Shown: positions 26,987 to 37,584, counted from the first letter of the stretch. The stretch is 64,000 nucleotides of DNA from Streptomyces sp. NBC_01803 (GCF_035917415.1 NZ_CP109073.1:3828501-3892500); one strand, 5' to 3'. A program made the numbers and translations. The notes: a model not told the origin generated them from the letters alone.

Positions 26987-27679
26987 TCAGGCGACCAGCG
27001 GGAGCTGGGTGCCCTCCGGAGGGTTCCGGTAGTGGGTGTTGATCTTGTTCAGCTCGGACTGGTAGTAGATCGTGTGCGTCCCGAGCAGGATGTACAGCAG
27101 GATGCCGAGGCCGCCGCTGCACGACTGCGGCAGACCGGCCGCGCGCTGGGCGGCCTGGATCCGGGTGGCGGTGTTGTAGACCGAGACGAACGGCGGGACG
27201 ACGATGTACGCGCCGGGGAGGAACGCCAGCACGCTGACCCCCGGGTTGACCACGATCCGCCGGTCGAAGAGGCCGAGCTCCTTCTGGATCTTGAACCACC
27301 ACACCAGGCCGTAGATGCCGAGGGTGATGAGGGTCAGGCCCCAGACGCCGAGCGGATTGCGCGTCTTCATCGCCAGCCCGAACCCGGCGGGAGACACGGG
27401 CATGCCGGGCGGTACGGGCCCCGGCGTCACCGGGTACGCGCCCGGCTGCGGCGCGCCCTGCCCCGGGCCCGGGTACGCGCCCGGCTGCGGCGCGCCCTGC
27501 GGCGGGTAGGGGCCGGGCTGCCCACCCGGGTAAGGACCGGGCGCTCCCCCTGGGTAGGGGCCGGGCTGTCCGGGCCGACCGTCCTTCTGGAGGCCCTGGC
27601 CGGGGACGCCCTGCGGCGGATACGGACCCGGCTGCCCGCCCTGCGGCGGCTGCCCGGGGGGCGTCTGATAGTTGCTCAC
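26987..27679 (-). CDS. DUF4234-type membrane protein with Pro/Gly-rich N-terminus
   Basis: 230 residues. Residues 1-100 are Pro/Gly/Gln/Tyr repeats (GQPGPYPPQG-like), then a membrane domain (about 110-215) with KTRNPLGVWGLTLITLGIYGLVWWFKIQKEL, which is the DUF4234 signature, and two further helices. Function unknown. GTG 27679 follows GAGGAG; the longer frame to 27835 has no support. Divergent from folD. Confidence 0.85.
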   Translation of the reverse strand: MSNYQTPPGQPPQGGQPGPYPPQGVPGQGLQKDGRPGQPGPYPGGAPGPYPGGQPGPYPPQGAPQPGAYPGPGQGAPQPGAYPVTPGPVPPGMPVSPAGFGLAMKTRNPLGVWGLTLITLGIYGLVWWFKIQKELGLFDRRIVVNPGVSVLAFLPGAYIVVPPFVSVYNTATRIQAAQRAAGLPQSCSGGLGILLYILLGTHTIYYQSELNKINTHYRNPPEGTQLPLVA

Positions 27680-27970
27680 GTCTGTGGGCTCCTCGTGATT
27701 CGTCTGCTCTTGTCCGGGTGCGGGGACGGCCGCGGCCGTGGTCTGCGGCCGGGCGAAAGGGCCTGGGAAGCAGAGGCTGTGAGGACGTGTGCGTGACGAC
27801 GCCGTAACCGCGCGCGCTTCCCCCCGGGGCGGCACCAGCGGGTCATTTCATCCTTTGGTCGGTCCCGCTGTCCAGCCGGGCGCAAGGACTGTGGCGAAGC
27901 TGCAACATGCCCCCGGCCCGGCCGGGGGCTGATTGGTGACCTGGGGCCCCCATCCGCGAGGATAGGGGGC

Positions 27971-28828
27971 ATGAGCGCCCAGATTCTCGACGGCAAGGCA
28001 ACCGCCGCCGCGATCAAGTCCGATCTGTCCGTCCGGGTCGCCGCCCTCGCGGAGCGCGGCGTGGTCCCGGGCCTCGGCACGCTGCTGGTCGGGGAGGACG
28101 TCGGCAGCCAGAAGTACGTGGCCGGCAAGCACCGCGACTGCGCGGCTGTCGGGATCGCCTCCATCCAGCGGGAGCTTCCCGCGACCGCGACCCAGGAGCA
28201 GATCGAGGCCGTCGTCCGCGAGTTGAACGAGGACCCGGCCTGTACCGGGTACCTGGTGCAGCTCCCGTTGCCGCGCGGCATCGACGTGAACCGCGTGCTG
28301 GAGCTCATCGACCCGGCCAAGGACGCGGACGGACTGCACCCCACCAACCTGGGCCGCCTGGTGCTGGGCGAGCCCGCGCCGCTGCCCTGCACGCCGAACG
28401 GTGTCATCCACCTCCTGCGCCGCTACGGCGTGGAGCTGGCCGGCGCCCACGTCGTCGTGGTCGGCCGGGGCGTCACCGTGGGCCGGTCCCTCCCGCTGCT
28501 GCTCACCCGCCGCACCGAGAACTCCACGGTCACCCAGGTCCATACCGGCACCCGCGAGCTGTCCGCGCACCTGCGCGACGCCGACATCGTCGTCGCGGCG
28601 GCCGGTGTGCCGCACCTGGTGAAGCCCGAGGACATCAAGCCGGGCGCCGCCGTCCTCGATGTCGGCGTCAGCCGGGACGAGCACGGCAAGATCGTCGGCG
28701 ATGTGCACCCGGGCGTCGCCGAGGTCGCCGGCTGGCTCTCCCCGAACCCCGGTGGCGTCGGGCCGATGACCCGGGCGATGCTGCTCCAGAACGTGGTCGA
28801 GGCCGCCGAGCGCGCGGCGGCCGGGTGA
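27971..28828 (+). CDS. folD: Methylenetetrahydrofolate dehydrogenase / methenyl-THF cyclohydrolase
   Basis: 285 residues; makes 10-formyl-THF, the donor used by PurN and PurH. The catalytic Lys motif is [15 protein letters not shown], the substrate motif [10 protein letters not shown], the NADP fold [15 protein letters not shown] and the C-terminal motif [13 protein letters not shown]. The ATG at 27971 has no spaced ribosome-binding site; GAGGAT ends 7 nt upstream and may be the -10 of a leaderless mRNA. It is coupled to DUF3017 through a GTGA overlap. Confidence 0.97.
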   Translation: MSAQILDGKATAAAIKSDLSVRVAALAERGVVPGLGTLLVGEDVGSQKYVAGKHRDCAAVGIASIQRELPATATQEQIEAVVRELNEDPACTGYLVQLPLPRGIDVNRVLELIDPAKDADGLHPTNLGRLVLGEPAPLPCTPNGVIHLLRRYGVELAGAHVVVVGRGVTVGRSLPLLLTRRTENSTVTQVHTGTRELSAHLRDADIVVAAAGVPHLVKPEDIKPGAAVLDVGVSRDEHGKIVGDVHPGVAEVAGWLSPNPGGVGPMTRAMLLQNVVEAAERAAAG

Positions 28829-29277
28829 CGGACGGGCCGGCGAAGGAAGGGGAACGGCGATCCATGGGGGCGAACGGCACGACATGGCGCGGGCGCAGGC
28901 GGATCCGGGACAAGTACCCCACTCGGGGAACGGCCCGGCCCGAGGGCGGGCAGCGCAGCGCCGGCGGCGACGCGCCGGCCCCGATACGCCAGTGGCCCCT
29001 GCTCGCGGTGCTGGGGGCCACCGTCGCCGGGCTGCTGATCACCCTGGCGGACTTCCGTATCGGCCTGCTGACCGTCGGTCTCGCGCTGCTGGCGGGCGCG
29101 CTGCTGCGCGGCTGGCTGCCGGCCGTGGGCATGCTGGCGGTGCGTTCGCGCTTCACCGATGTGCTGACCTACGGGGTGCTGGGCGGCCTGATCGTCCTGC
29201 TCACGCTGATGGCGGAGCCCAACCCGTGGCTTGAGGTGCCGATCCTCAGCGACGTGCTGCGTTTCTCGGCGGGGTGA
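28825..29277 (+). CDS. DUF3017-family membrane protein
   Basis: 150 residues: a basic soluble N-terminus (about 1-55), then three hydrophobic helices (about 57-75, 79-95, 112-128). Its position directly after folD with a GTGA overlap is typical of DUF3017 in streptomycetes. The function is unknown; coupling to folD suggests coordinated dosage rather than a proven shared role. Confidence 0.85.
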   Translation: MTDGPAKEGERRSMGANGTTWRGRRRIRDKYPTRGTARPEGGQRSAGGDAPAPIRQWPLLAVLGATVAGLLITLADFRIGLLTVGLALLAGALLRGWLPAVGMLAVRSRFTDVLTYGVLGGLIVLLTLMAEPNPWLEVPILSDVLRFSAG

Positions 29278-29353
29278 TCCGGCCGGCCCCGCCGCCCCCA
29301 CCGGCGCCGCCGCCCCCACTGACTCCGCCGCCCCGGTCGGCCCCCGGCGTCGG

Positions 29354-30241
29354 TCAGCCGCCCGCCAGCCAGGAGGCGACGGCGTCCGGGTGGTCGGTCA
29401 CCCACCGCTCGGCGGCGGCGGCCGGGGAGAGGCCCTCGTTGGCGATCAGCTCGGCCACCGCGTTCTGGTCGTCGGCGGTCCACGAGAAGTTCCGCAGGAA
29501 CACGGCGGCCGGGCCGCCGTCCGCCGCGAAGTCGGCGTTGAGGTATTTCCGCAGCTCTATGCGCGGGTAGTAGCCGGGGAGGTCGACCTCCTCCAGCTCG
29601 ACCTCGGTGGCCAGCCAGTGCGGCTGCCAGAAGTACGTCAGCAGGGGCGCGCCGCCGCTGCCCGCCCGGTATATCTCCTCGACCAGCGCGTCCTCGCTGC
29701 CCGCCGCCACGGTCCGCAGGTCGAGCCCGAGCTCCTCGATGATCGCCTCGTCGCGGGTGGCGTCCTGCGGATCGCCCTGGAGCACCGCGCCGCCGAGGAG
29801 GTCGGCGAAGTCGTTCAGGTTGCGCCACTGGAGGGCCCGCGGATGCGCCTCGGCGAAGTCCGCCGGGACGAACCAGCCGACGTGCCCGGTGATCCCGAGC
29901 CCGCCCGCGTCCACCACGTCCTTCTTGTGCTCGACGTGCAGCTCGGTCTTGTCCGGCAGCGCGCCCCAGTCCTCCAGGATCGCCTGTATCGCGCCGTCGC
30001 CGATCGCGTCCCAGGCCGTCGCCTGGTCGGTCGGGTAGGTCACGACGTCCACGCCCAGCTCGGCCTCCAGCACGTGGGCGGCGACCGCCGCGTTGGCCTG
30101 GCCGCCCGGCCAGTCCGGCATCGCGATGTAGACCGGATCGGCCTCCGCGCCGCCCGTCACCCTCCCGGCGACGCTGCAGGCGCTCGTCGCGACCAGACAC
30201 AGGGCGCCCACTCCGGCGAGGAGAGGGTGACGTTTGGCCAT
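29354..30241 (-). CDS. Glycine betaine/proline-type substrate-binding lipoprotein
   Basis: 295 residues with a lipobox (LVATSAC, Cys22). The mature protein is an OpuAC-like type II binding protein: YIAMPDWPGGQANAAVAAHVLE, GALPDKTELHV and a Trp/Tyr-rich C-lobe (YFWQPHWL), which in the family forms the aromatic cage for quaternary amines. The start at 30241 has AAGGAAAG. No ABC permease or ATPase gene is next to it, so it must use a transporter encoded elsewhere or serve another role. Convergent with DUF3017. Confidence 0.9.
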   Translation of the reverse strand: MAKRHPLLAGVGALCLVATSACSVAGRVTGGAEADPVYIAMPDWPGGQANAAVAAHVLEAELGVDVVTYPTDQATAWDAIGDGAIQAILEDWGALPDKTELHVEHKKDVVDAGGLGITGHVGWFVPADFAEAHPRALQWRNLNDFADLLGGAVLQGDPQDATRDEAIIEELGLDLRTVAAGSEDALVEEIYRAGSGGAPLLTYFWQPHWLATEVELEEVDLPGYYPRIELRKYLNADFAADGGPAAVFLRNFSWTADDQNAVAELIANEGLSPAAAAERWVTDHPDAVASWLAGG

Positions 30242-30375
30242 GGTGTGGCTTTCCTTACGGCTTCCGTGCGGTGGGTCCCGGGGACGGGTGTGGCCCCGAC
30301 AGCGAATGTGTGGGGGCCACAGATGTGACGATATTACGTCCCCGGCGTCCCGGGTGAGGGCGCTCGGACGAGAGC

Positions 30376-31401
<1,026 letters not shown>

Positions 31402-31523
31402 TTACGTGTCCGAGGTCCTCTCCACGTCAAGAGACCCGGGGGGCAGGTTATCTGACGCCGTTCCGGGCACCCCGCCCAGCTGGAGGCGGGGCGGGACGCC
31501 CGGGACACGGCGTCGGGGGCGCG

Positions 31524-31965
31524 TCAGGTACGCGCGATCTCTTTCCTCAGGCTCTCGTCGAGCGCCGCGAGGAAGTCCTCGGTGGTCGGCCAGGGCTGGT
31601 CCGTGCCGACGCGGCACGTCGCTCATGATGATCGGCTCGCGGGAGAAGACGCCGCCGGGGATGTTCCGGATCGTGCCGTTCGGGGAGCGGTACATCCGCT
31701 TCGGGCCGAACTCCTCGACCCTCGCCTCGTCCGGCGAGACGGTGGCGCGCGTGACGCCGACGCCGTGCTCCCTGATCGCGTGCGCCGCGTCGACCGTGAC
31801 CTGGTCGTCCGTCACGTCGCGGTGCTCGATCCCCAGGTCGTCGTACTCCGGGTCGACATCGAGATACGGAAGGATCAGCCCGTCCGAGATGAACCGCCGG
31901 ATGACGCGGGTCATCTCGTCCCCGTCGAGCTTCATGACGGGGTTGGCTACCTTGGTCGTGGCCAT
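31524..31965 (-). pseudogene. NADP-dependent isocitrate dehydrogenase remnant (internal deletion plus frameshift)
   Basis: The first 118 codons from ATG 31965 match the N-terminus of dimeric type II NADP-isocitrate dehydrogenase: KLDGDEMTRVI, LDVDPEYDDLGIEHRD, TPDEARVEEF-like SPDEARVEEF, and SPNGTIRNIPGGVFSREPII. At about 31605-31611 the match stops, and 22 codons in another frame read DQPWPTTEDFLAALDESL and end KEIART with a stop at 31526-31524, which is the family C-terminus. About 260 internal residues, including the active site and NADP site, are missing. Family length is about 400. The product cannot be active. Confidence 0.85.
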
Positions 31966-32005
31966 GAGCGCGGTCTTTCCCTCTCCAGCGGCCGGGTCCG
32001 GGCAC

Positions 32006-32028
32006 CTTGATATCTCGTCATCAAGATA
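32006..32028. promoter_or_regulatory. Overlapping inverted repeats upstream of the isocitrate dehydrogenase remnant
   Basis: CTTGAT (32006-32011), 8 nt, ATCAAG (32020-32025), overlapped by TATCT (32011-32015), 8 nt, AGATA (32024-32028). Forty bases upstream of the pseudogene start and about 107 bases before trpS. It looks like an operator left behind with the dead gene. Confidence 0.45.
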
Positions 32029-32122
32029 CCCGGGGTCCAGGGTAGCCGCCCGGGTTTCCGGGGACCGCACCCGGCCGGTCCGGGCGCGGCACCGGGGCGG
32101 CAGACACGGACGGGTTACCTGA

Positions 32123-32128
32123 GACAAT
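32123..32128 (+). promoter_or_regulatory. trpS -10 hexamer GACAAT, probable leaderless promoter
   Basis: GACAAT ends 6 nt before the ATG at 32135; no ribosome-binding site is present. Confidence 0.4.
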
Positions 32129-32134
32129 GACGGC

Positions 32135-33151
32135 ATGGCTGCTGAACGTCCTCGCGTGCTCTCCGGAATCCAGCCGACGGCTGGCTCGTTCCACCTCGGC
32201 AACTATCTGGGCGCCGTCCGCCAGTGGGTGGCGCTTCAGGAGACGCACGACACGTTCTACTCGATCGTCGACCTGCACGCGATCACCGTTCCGCAAGACC
32301 CGCGCGCGCTGCGCGAGTCCAGCCGGCTGGCCGCCGCCCAGCTCCTGGGCGCCGGGCTCGACCCCGCGCGCTGCACCCTCTTCGTGCAGAGCCAGGTGCC
32401 CGAGCACGCGCAGCTCGCCTGGGTGCTGAACTGCGTCACGGGCTTCGGCGAGGCGTCCCGGATGACCCAGTTCAAGGACAAGGCCGCCAAGCAGGGCGCC
32501 GAGGGCACCACGGTCGGACTCTTCACCTACCCGGTGCTCCAGGCCGCCGACATCCTGCTCTACCAGGCGGACCTCGTGCCGGTCGGGGAGGACCAGCGCC
32601 AGCACATCGAGCTGACCAGGGACCTGGCCGAGCGGTTCAACGGGCGCTTCGGGCGGGCGTTCACCGTCCCCGGGCCGTACATCCTGAAGGAGGGCGCGAA
32701 GATCTACGACCTCCAGGACCCGTCGATCAAGATGAGCAAGTCGGCGTCCTCGCCCAAGGGCATCGTCTGGCTGATGGACGACCCGAAGACGTCGGGCAAG
32801 AAGTTCCGCGGCGCCGTCACCGACACCGACACGGTGATCCGGTACGACCCGGAGACCAAGCCCGGCGTGAGCAACCTGCTGACCATCTACTCCGCGCTGA
32901 CCGGGATCGGCGTCGGGGAGCTGGAGGAGAAGTTCACCGGCCGGCTCTACGGCTCGCTGAAGACCGAGCTGGGCGACGTGTTCGCGGACTGGGTGGCGCC
33001 CTTCCGGGCCCGCGTCCAGGAGTACCTGGACGACCCGGCCGAGCTGGACCGCCTCCTGGCCCGGGGTGCCGAGAAGGCCCGCGCCATCGCCGCCGGGACA
33101 CTGGCCGACGTGTACGAGAAGGTCGGTTTCCTGCCCGCGGGTGCACACTGA
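32135..33151 (+). CDS. trpS: Tryptophanyl-tRNA synthetase
   Basis: 338 residues, a class I synthetase. Signature [18 protein letters not shown] (HIGH-type motif) and [10 protein letters not shown] (KMSKS). [19 protein letters not shown] and the dimer interface are standard. The start at 32135 is the family start. I see no indolmycin-resistance context or T-box, and the size fits the housekeeping enzyme. A 2H phosphoesterase follows after 68 bp. Confidence 0.97.
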   Translation: MAAERPRVLSGIQPTAGSFHLGNYLGAVRQWVALQETHDTFYSIVDLHAITVPQDPRALRESSRLAAAQLLGAGLDPARCTLFVQSQVPEHAQLAWVLNCVTGFGEASRMTQFKDKAAKQGAEGTTVGLFTYPVLQAADILLYQADLVPVGEDQRQHIELTRDLAERFNGRFGRAFTVPGPYILKEGAKIYDLQDPSIKMSKSASSPKGIVWLMDDPKTSGKKFRGAVTDTDTVIRYDPETKPGVSNLLTIYSALTGIGVGELEEKFTGRLYGSLKTELGDVFADWVAPFRARVQEYLDDPAELDRLLARGAEKARAIAAGTLADVYEKVGFLPAGAH

Positions 33152-33219
33152 CTGAGGGACGATTCCAGGACGGACCGAGGACATTCCGCGGACGAACGAC
33201 AGGGAGAGTCGACAGGGAC

Positions 33220-33804
33220 ATGGAGCACGTGGGGACCGTCACGCTCGGCGTGTCGATCGCGGTCCCGGAGCCGCACGGAAGCCTGCTTCAGCGCTGCCGT
33301 CTCGGCTTCGGAGACGCCGCCGCGGCCGGCATCTTCACCCATGTGACCCTGCTGCCGCCCACCGAGGTGGACGCGGCGTGCCGACCGGTGATCGACGAGC
33401 ACCTGGCGGGCATCGCGGAGGCGGCCCGGCCGTTCCGCATGCGGCTGTGCGGCACGGGCACCTTCCGGCCGCTGTCCCCCGTGGTCTACGTGCGGGTGGT
33501 CGAGGGTGGCCTGGCCTGCGGCCGGCTCCAGGAGCGTGTCCGCGAGCGCGGCGGGCCGCTCGCCCGCGAGCTCCAGTTCCCCTACCACCCGCACGTCACG
33601 GTCGCGCACGGGGTGGCGGAGAGCGCGATGGACAGCGCGCAGGCGGAGCTGGCGGACTACGAGGCCGCCTGGACCGTGAACGGCTTCTCGCTCTACGAGC
33701 AGGGGCCGGACGGGGCCTGGGAGCCCCGCCGGGAGTTCCGGTTCGCGCCCTATCCGCGCCAGCGCAGGCCGCGGCCCCGGCAGTGGGCGCCCGAGGCCGC
33801 GTGA
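33220..33804 (+). CDS. 2H phosphoesterase (2'-5' RNA ligase family)
   Basis: 194 residues with the two HxT motifs that define the fold: HVTLLPPTEV (about 47) and HVTVAHGV (about 127). Enzymes of this class hydrolyse or form 2'-5' and cyclic phosphodiester bonds in RNA or nucleotides; the natural substrate here is unknown. The ATG at 33220 has AGGG upstream. A basic Arg/Pro tail follows the domain. It probably belongs to the trpS transcript. Confidence 0.88.
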   Translation: MEHVGTVTLGVSIAVPEPHGSLLQRCRLGFGDAAAAGIFTHVTLLPPTEVDAACRPVIDEHLAGIAEAARPFRMRLCGTGTFRPLSPVVYVRVVEGGLACGRLQERVRERGGPLARELQFPYHPHVTVAHGVAESAMDSAQAELADYEAAWTVNGFSLYEQGPDGAWEPRREFRFAPYPRQRRPRPRQWAPEAA

Positions 33805-33882
33805 GCGGGGCGGCGCGAGACAGCTCCCCGGCGCGTGTCACGTGCGGGATTCGGGGCACCCGGTCCTAGCGTGGCCGACGTT

Positions 33883-34827
33883 ATGCAGCGACTGACCCGG
33901 GTGCCGAGGATCGGCGCCGTGGTGGCGTGGTTCTTCCGCAGCCGTGGGTGGCAGGTGTACCAGCACCTCGACGCGCGACAGTGGACGCGGCTGGCCGCCG
34001 CGATCACGTTCACCAGCTTCGTCACGCTCTTTCCCGCGCTCGGTCTCGCCGCGGCCATCGGCGCGGTGCTGCTGGACGAGCGGCGCCTGGACGACGTCGA
34101 GCGGTGGTTCTCCGACCAGGTCCCCGGCATCTCCGACCAGCTCGACCTGGCGGCGTTCTTCGACCACGCCGGGACCATCGGATTCGTCTCGGCGCTCCTG
34201 GTGATCTCCACCGGCGCCAACTGGGTGGACGCGCTGCGCGGCTGCCTGCGCGCGGTGTGGGACCTGCCGGAGCCGGAGGAGAACTTCATCCGGCGCCGGA
34301 TCACGGACGTGGGCGTGCTGGCCGGGCTCGGCGGCGTGACCTTCGTGTCGCTCGCCGCCTCCGCGCTGGGCATGAACGCCTTGCACTGGGTCACCCGCTG
34401 GCTCGGCGCCGCGATCCTCTTCCAGATCGTCGTCTATCTGCTGGCGATGGTCGTCACCTTCTTCCTGCTGGCGTACATGCTCGTCTGGCTGCCCGCCGTC
34501 CGGCCGCCGCGGCAGGCGGTGATCACCGCCTGCCTGATCGGCGCGGTCGGCTTCGAGTTGCTGAAGCTGCTGCTCGGCAGCTATCTGACCGATGTCGCCG
34601 GCCGGAACGTCTACGGCGCCTTCGGGGTGCCCATCGCCCTGCTCATCTGGATCAACCTGATGGCGAAGCTGCTGCTGCTGTGCTGCGCCTGGACGGCCAC
34701 CGCCGTCACCCCGGAGGAGCGCTCCCGCGTCGACGCGCTGGACGTGGAAGAGGCCGAATCGGAAGCGGATGCCGACGATGGAACACATACGCCCCGGCCG
34801 CCAGCAGTGCCGCACCTGAGGCCGTGA
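33883..34827 (+). CDS. YihY/BrkB-family inner membrane protein
   Basis: 314 residues with six hydrophobic helices and the YihY pattern WTRLAAAITFTSFVTLFPALGL near the start and NVYGAFGVPIALLIWINLMAKLLLL near the end. Function in the family is not settled; older names as RNase BN are wrong. ATG 33883 is chosen; GTG 33871 is possible, and TAGCGT (33867-33872) could be the -10. The last 122 bases overlap the convergent carboxypeptidase gene, and the tail is acidic and low complexity there. Confidence 0.85.
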   Translation: MQRLTRVPRIGAVVAWFFRSRGWQVYQHLDARQWTRLAAAITFTSFVTLFPALGLAAAIGAVLLDERRLDDVERWFSDQVPGISDQLDLAAFFDHAGTIGFVSALLVISTGANWVDALRGCLRAVWDLPEPEENFIRRRITDVGVLAGLGGVTFVSLAASALGMNALHWVTRWLGAAILFQIVVYLLAMVVTFFLLAYMLVWLPAVRPPRQAVITACLIGAVGFELLKLLLGSYLTDVAGRNVYGAFGVPIALLIWINLMAKLLLLCCAWTATAVTPEERSRVDALDVEEAESEADADDGTHTPRPPAVPHLRP

Positions 34828-35962
34828 CGCCGAGCACGACGACGCCGCTGGCGGAGCCGCCGCCGTCCGACGGCCCGGCCGCGCCGTTGAGCGCGGCCTC
34901 GTCGTCGGCGTTCTTGCCGCCGTCCTCGGTGGTCTCCGCGACCTCGGGCAGCTCGTCGAGCGGCGGCACCAGCTCGCCGACGGGCTCCACCGTCCCGGCC
35001 GCCTCGAAGCCCCAGTCCAGCAGGTCGGCGGCCTCCCGGTAGACGGCGAGGCTGTCGTCCTCGTCGGGGTGCATGACGGTGACCAGCAGCACGCGGCCGG
35101 CCCGTTCGGCCACGCCGGTGAAGGTGTGGCCGGCGGTGGAGGTGTAGCCGTTCTTGACGCCGGCGATGCCCTCGTAGGGCTCCAGGCCGGGGGCGCCGAC
35201 CAGAAGCCGGTTGGTGTTCTGGATCGCGTAGGACTCGCGGTCCTCGCCCTCCCCGGCGCCGGGGAACTCGGCGTGGGGCGTGGCGGCGTACTCGCGGAAG
35301 TCCGGGTTCTGCATGCCGGACCTGGCGAAGAGGGTCAGGTCGTAGGCCGAGGACGTCTGACCGCGCGCGTCGTAGCCGTCCGGGTTCACCACGTGGGTGT
35401 CGCCGGCCCGCAACTCCTCGGCGCGCTCGTTCATTTCGGCGACCGTGTCCTCCTTGCCGCCGTTCATGGCGGTGAGGGCGTACACCGCGTCGTTGCCCGA
35501 GGCGAGGAAGACGCCGCGCCACAGGTCCTCGACGGTGTACGTCTGGTAGTCCGCGATGCCGACCGCGCTGCTGCCGGGGCCCATCTCGGCGAAGTGCTCC
35601 GGACGCGCCCGGTACAGGTCCTCGCGGTCGAACTTCGGGATCACCGTGTCGGCGAACAGCATCTTGAGGGTGCTCGCGGGCGGCAGGGGCTTGTGGGCGT
35701 TGCGCGCCGCGAGCACCTCGCCGCTCTCGGCGTCGGCGACGATCCAGGACTTCGCGGTCAGGTCCTCGGGCAGCTCCGGCACCCGGCCACCGGAGTGGAC
35801 CTGGGTCCCGGGTCTGCCCAGCAGTTCACCGCCGACGGTCGACATCCGCGGCGGGTCGTCGGCCGCGGCGGCGGGCGTGAGCAACGTGGGGGCGAGGGGG
35901 ATTATCGCGAGAGCGAGCGCGCGAACGGACATCCGAAGAAAGGACGAGCGATTGAACGGCAC
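34706..35962 (-). CDS. D-alanyl-D-alanine carboxypeptidase (S11 family), membrane-anchored
   Basis: 418 residues: signal peptide (about 1-34), penicillin-binding catalytic domain with SxxK at S97-K100 (PASTLKM), SxN at S155-N157 (SGNDAV) and GVKNGYTSTAG, where KTG is the usual third motif but KNG is found here. An acidic linker, a transmembrane helix (about 375-393) and a basic tail follow. It trims the terminal D-Ala from stem peptides outside the membrane. GTG 35962 is preceded by TAAGTT at -10 distance and no ribosome-binding site; ATG 35932 is the alternative. Confidence 0.9.
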   Translation of the reverse strand: MPFNRSSFLRMSVRALALAIIPLAPTLLTPAAAADDPPRMSTVGGELLGRPGTQVHSGGRVPELPEDLTAKSWIVADAESGEVLAARNAHKPLPPASTLKMLFADTVIPKFDREDLYRARPEHFAEMGPGSSAVGIADYQTYTVEDLWRGVFLASGNDAVYALTAMNGGKEDTVAEMNERAEELRAGDTHVVNPDGYDARGQTSSAYDLTLFARSGMQNPDFREYAATPHAEFPGAGEGEDRESYAIQNTNRLLVGAPGLEPYEGIAGVKNGYTSTAGHTFTGVAERAGRVLLVTVMHPDEDDSLAVYREAADLLDWGFEAAGTVEPVGELVPPLDELPEVAETTEDGGKNADDEAALNGAAGPSDGGGSASGVVVLGVTASGAALLAAGAYVFHRRHPLPIRPLPRPARRRGSAPPG

Positions 35963-35968
35963 ACGGTG

Positions 35969-35974
35969 AACTTA
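35969..35974 (-). promoter_or_regulatory. Carboxypeptidase -10 hexamer TAAGTT, probable leaderless promoter
   Basis: TAAGTT on the minus strand ends 6 nt before the GTG at 35962. Confidence 0.4.
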
Positions 35975-36097
35975 CCGTTGCCCCCCGGAGCGCCCACCAG
36001 CGGAGCGGACCAAACCGGTGAGGACCCGGGTCAAATGGGGGACGGGCATCCCGGATACTTGCGGTGGGGGACGACTGACAGCACAGAGGGGAACTTC

Positions 36098-37426
36098 ATG
36101 CTTATCGGCGCGGCCGTCGTCTTCTCACTTTTGCTCACGGGAACGCACTGGTATCTGTGGCGGCGCCTCGTGCGCGACGTCTCGGCCCCCGGCGGCTGGT
36201 ACCGCCGGATAGGCACGGCGGCGGTCGTGGTGCTGCCGCTGCTGTCGATGCTCGCCACGACGGGCCGCGAGATCGGCATCCCGTTCGGGGTGCTCCAGGC
36301 GCTGGCCTGGCCGGGCAACTACTGGCTGGCCATGCTGCTGTACCTGATGCTGCTCCTGGTCCCGGCCGAGCTCCTGCGCTGGGCGCTGCTCCGCCGCACG
36401 CGGACGCCCGTGCCCGCCACCGCCACCGCCACCGTCCCGGACGCCGAAGCGGCGCGGAGCACGGAGCCCGTGGCGGTCGGTGCGGCGGCGGGTGTCTCCG
36501 GGGCCGGCGCCGGGGGCGGTGCGGCGGTGCCGGACGAGGAGCCGGAGATCACGGCCCCGCCCGGGGCCGGGGCCGGGGACGCCGCGCGCGAGGCGGACGC
36601 GCTCAGCCGCCGGCTGCTTGTCTCGCGAGGGATCGCCGTCGGGGCCGGGGTGGTCGCGGCCGGGGTCGTGGGGTACGGGTCGTACGCCGCGCGGCGGCTG
36701 ACCACCAAGCGGGTCGGGATCACCCTCGCCAAGCTGCCGCGCGCCGCGCACGGCTACCGCATCGCCGTCGTCAGCGACATCCACCTCGGGCCCATCTTGG
36801 GCCGCGCCCACTGCCAGAACGTGGTGGACCACATCAACCGCGCCCAGCCCGACCTCGTCACCGTCGTCGGCGACCTCGTCGACGCCGAGGTGGACGACCT
36901 GCGGTCCGCCGCCGCGCCGCTGGCCGGGCTGCGGGCCAGGGACGGGGCCTACTTCGTCACGGGCAACCACGAGTACTACCTCGACACCCGAGCCTGGGTG
37001 GACCACGTCCGGGAGCTGGGCCTGACGCCCCTGGTCAACGCCCGGGACGAGCTGCCGTACTTCGACCTCGCCGGGGTCAACGACGCCGACGGCGAGGGCA
37101 GCGACTTCGGCGGGCCCGACTTCGAGGCGGCGCTCGGCGACCGCGACCGGCGGCGGGCCACCGTCCTCATGGCGCACCAGCCCGTGCAGATCCACGACGC
37201 CGTGGACTACGGCGTCGACCTCCAGCTTTCCGGCCATACCCACGGCGGCCAGCTCTGGCCGTTCACCTACCTGGCGGACCTTTCCAACCCCACCCTGGCC
37301 GGTCTCGAACGCTACGGCGACACCCAGCTCTACGTCACCCGGGGCGCCGGTGCCTGGGGGCCGCCGGTGCGCGTGGGCGCCGACCCCGACATCACGATCA
37401 TCGAACTCGCGTCGGCGCAGGCGTGA
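36098..37426 (+). CDS. Membrane-anchored metallophosphoesterase
   Basis: 442 residues. Four N-terminal helices (about 2-20, 40-55, 62-95, 180-200) with a Pro/Ala/Gly-rich loop between the third and fourth, then a calcineurin-like phosphoesterase domain (about 220-440): VVSDIHLG (D-x-H), VVGDLVD (GD), FVTGNHEYY (GNH), LMAHQPV (H) and SGHTHGGQLWPF (GHTH). This is the YkuE/LpxH-like subfamily, in which substrates are often lipid phosphates. The ATG at 36098 follows AGAGGGGA. Confidence 0.9.
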   Translation: MLIGAAVVFSLLLTGTHWYLWRRLVRDVSAPGGWYRRIGTAAVVVLPLLSMLATTGREIGIPFGVLQALAWPGNYWLAMLLYLMLLLVPAELLRWALLRRTRTPVPATATATVPDAEAARSTEPVAVGAAAGVSGAGAGGGAAVPDEEPEITAPPGAGAGDAAREADALSRRLLVSRGIAVGAGVVAAGVVGYGSYAARRLTTKRVGITLAKLPRAAHGYRIAVVSDIHLGPILGRAHCQNVVDHINRAQPDLVTVVGDLVDAEVDDLRSAAAPLAGLRARDGAYFVTGNHEYYLDTRAWVDHVRELGLTPLVNARDELPYFDLAGVNDADGEGSDFGGPDFEAALGDRDRRRATVLMAHQPVQIHDAVDYGVDLQLSGHTHGGQLWPFTYLADLSNPTLAGLERYGDTQLYVTRGAGAWGPPVRVGADPDITIIELASAQA

Positions 37427-37465
37427 TCCACGTGACAGGCATATGAACGCCTCGCTGTCCGGTTT

Positions 37466-37491
37466 TTGACCCGGGCTCTCTTCCGGGTCAA
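37466..37491. terminator. 9-bp stem-loop after the metallophosphoesterase
   Basis: TTGACCCGG (37466-37474) pairs with CCGGGTCAA (37483-37491) around 8 nt. A run of five T precedes the left arm, so it would work better on the minus strand, but it sits 40 nt after a plus-strand stop. Confidence 0.5.
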
Positions 37492-37584
37492 CTATTCGGG
37501 CCAAGCTGGTGTCCTAGATAACGGCTGGAGAACAAACTGGCAGCGTGACGGGAACACGGACCGCGGTGACGGAGGAGTGCGGGG

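Noticed and set aside
27909..27929. GCCCCCGGCC/GGCCGGGGGC hairpin before folD
   Set aside because: One-nt loop and position in a divergent promoter region make a terminator or operator role unclear.
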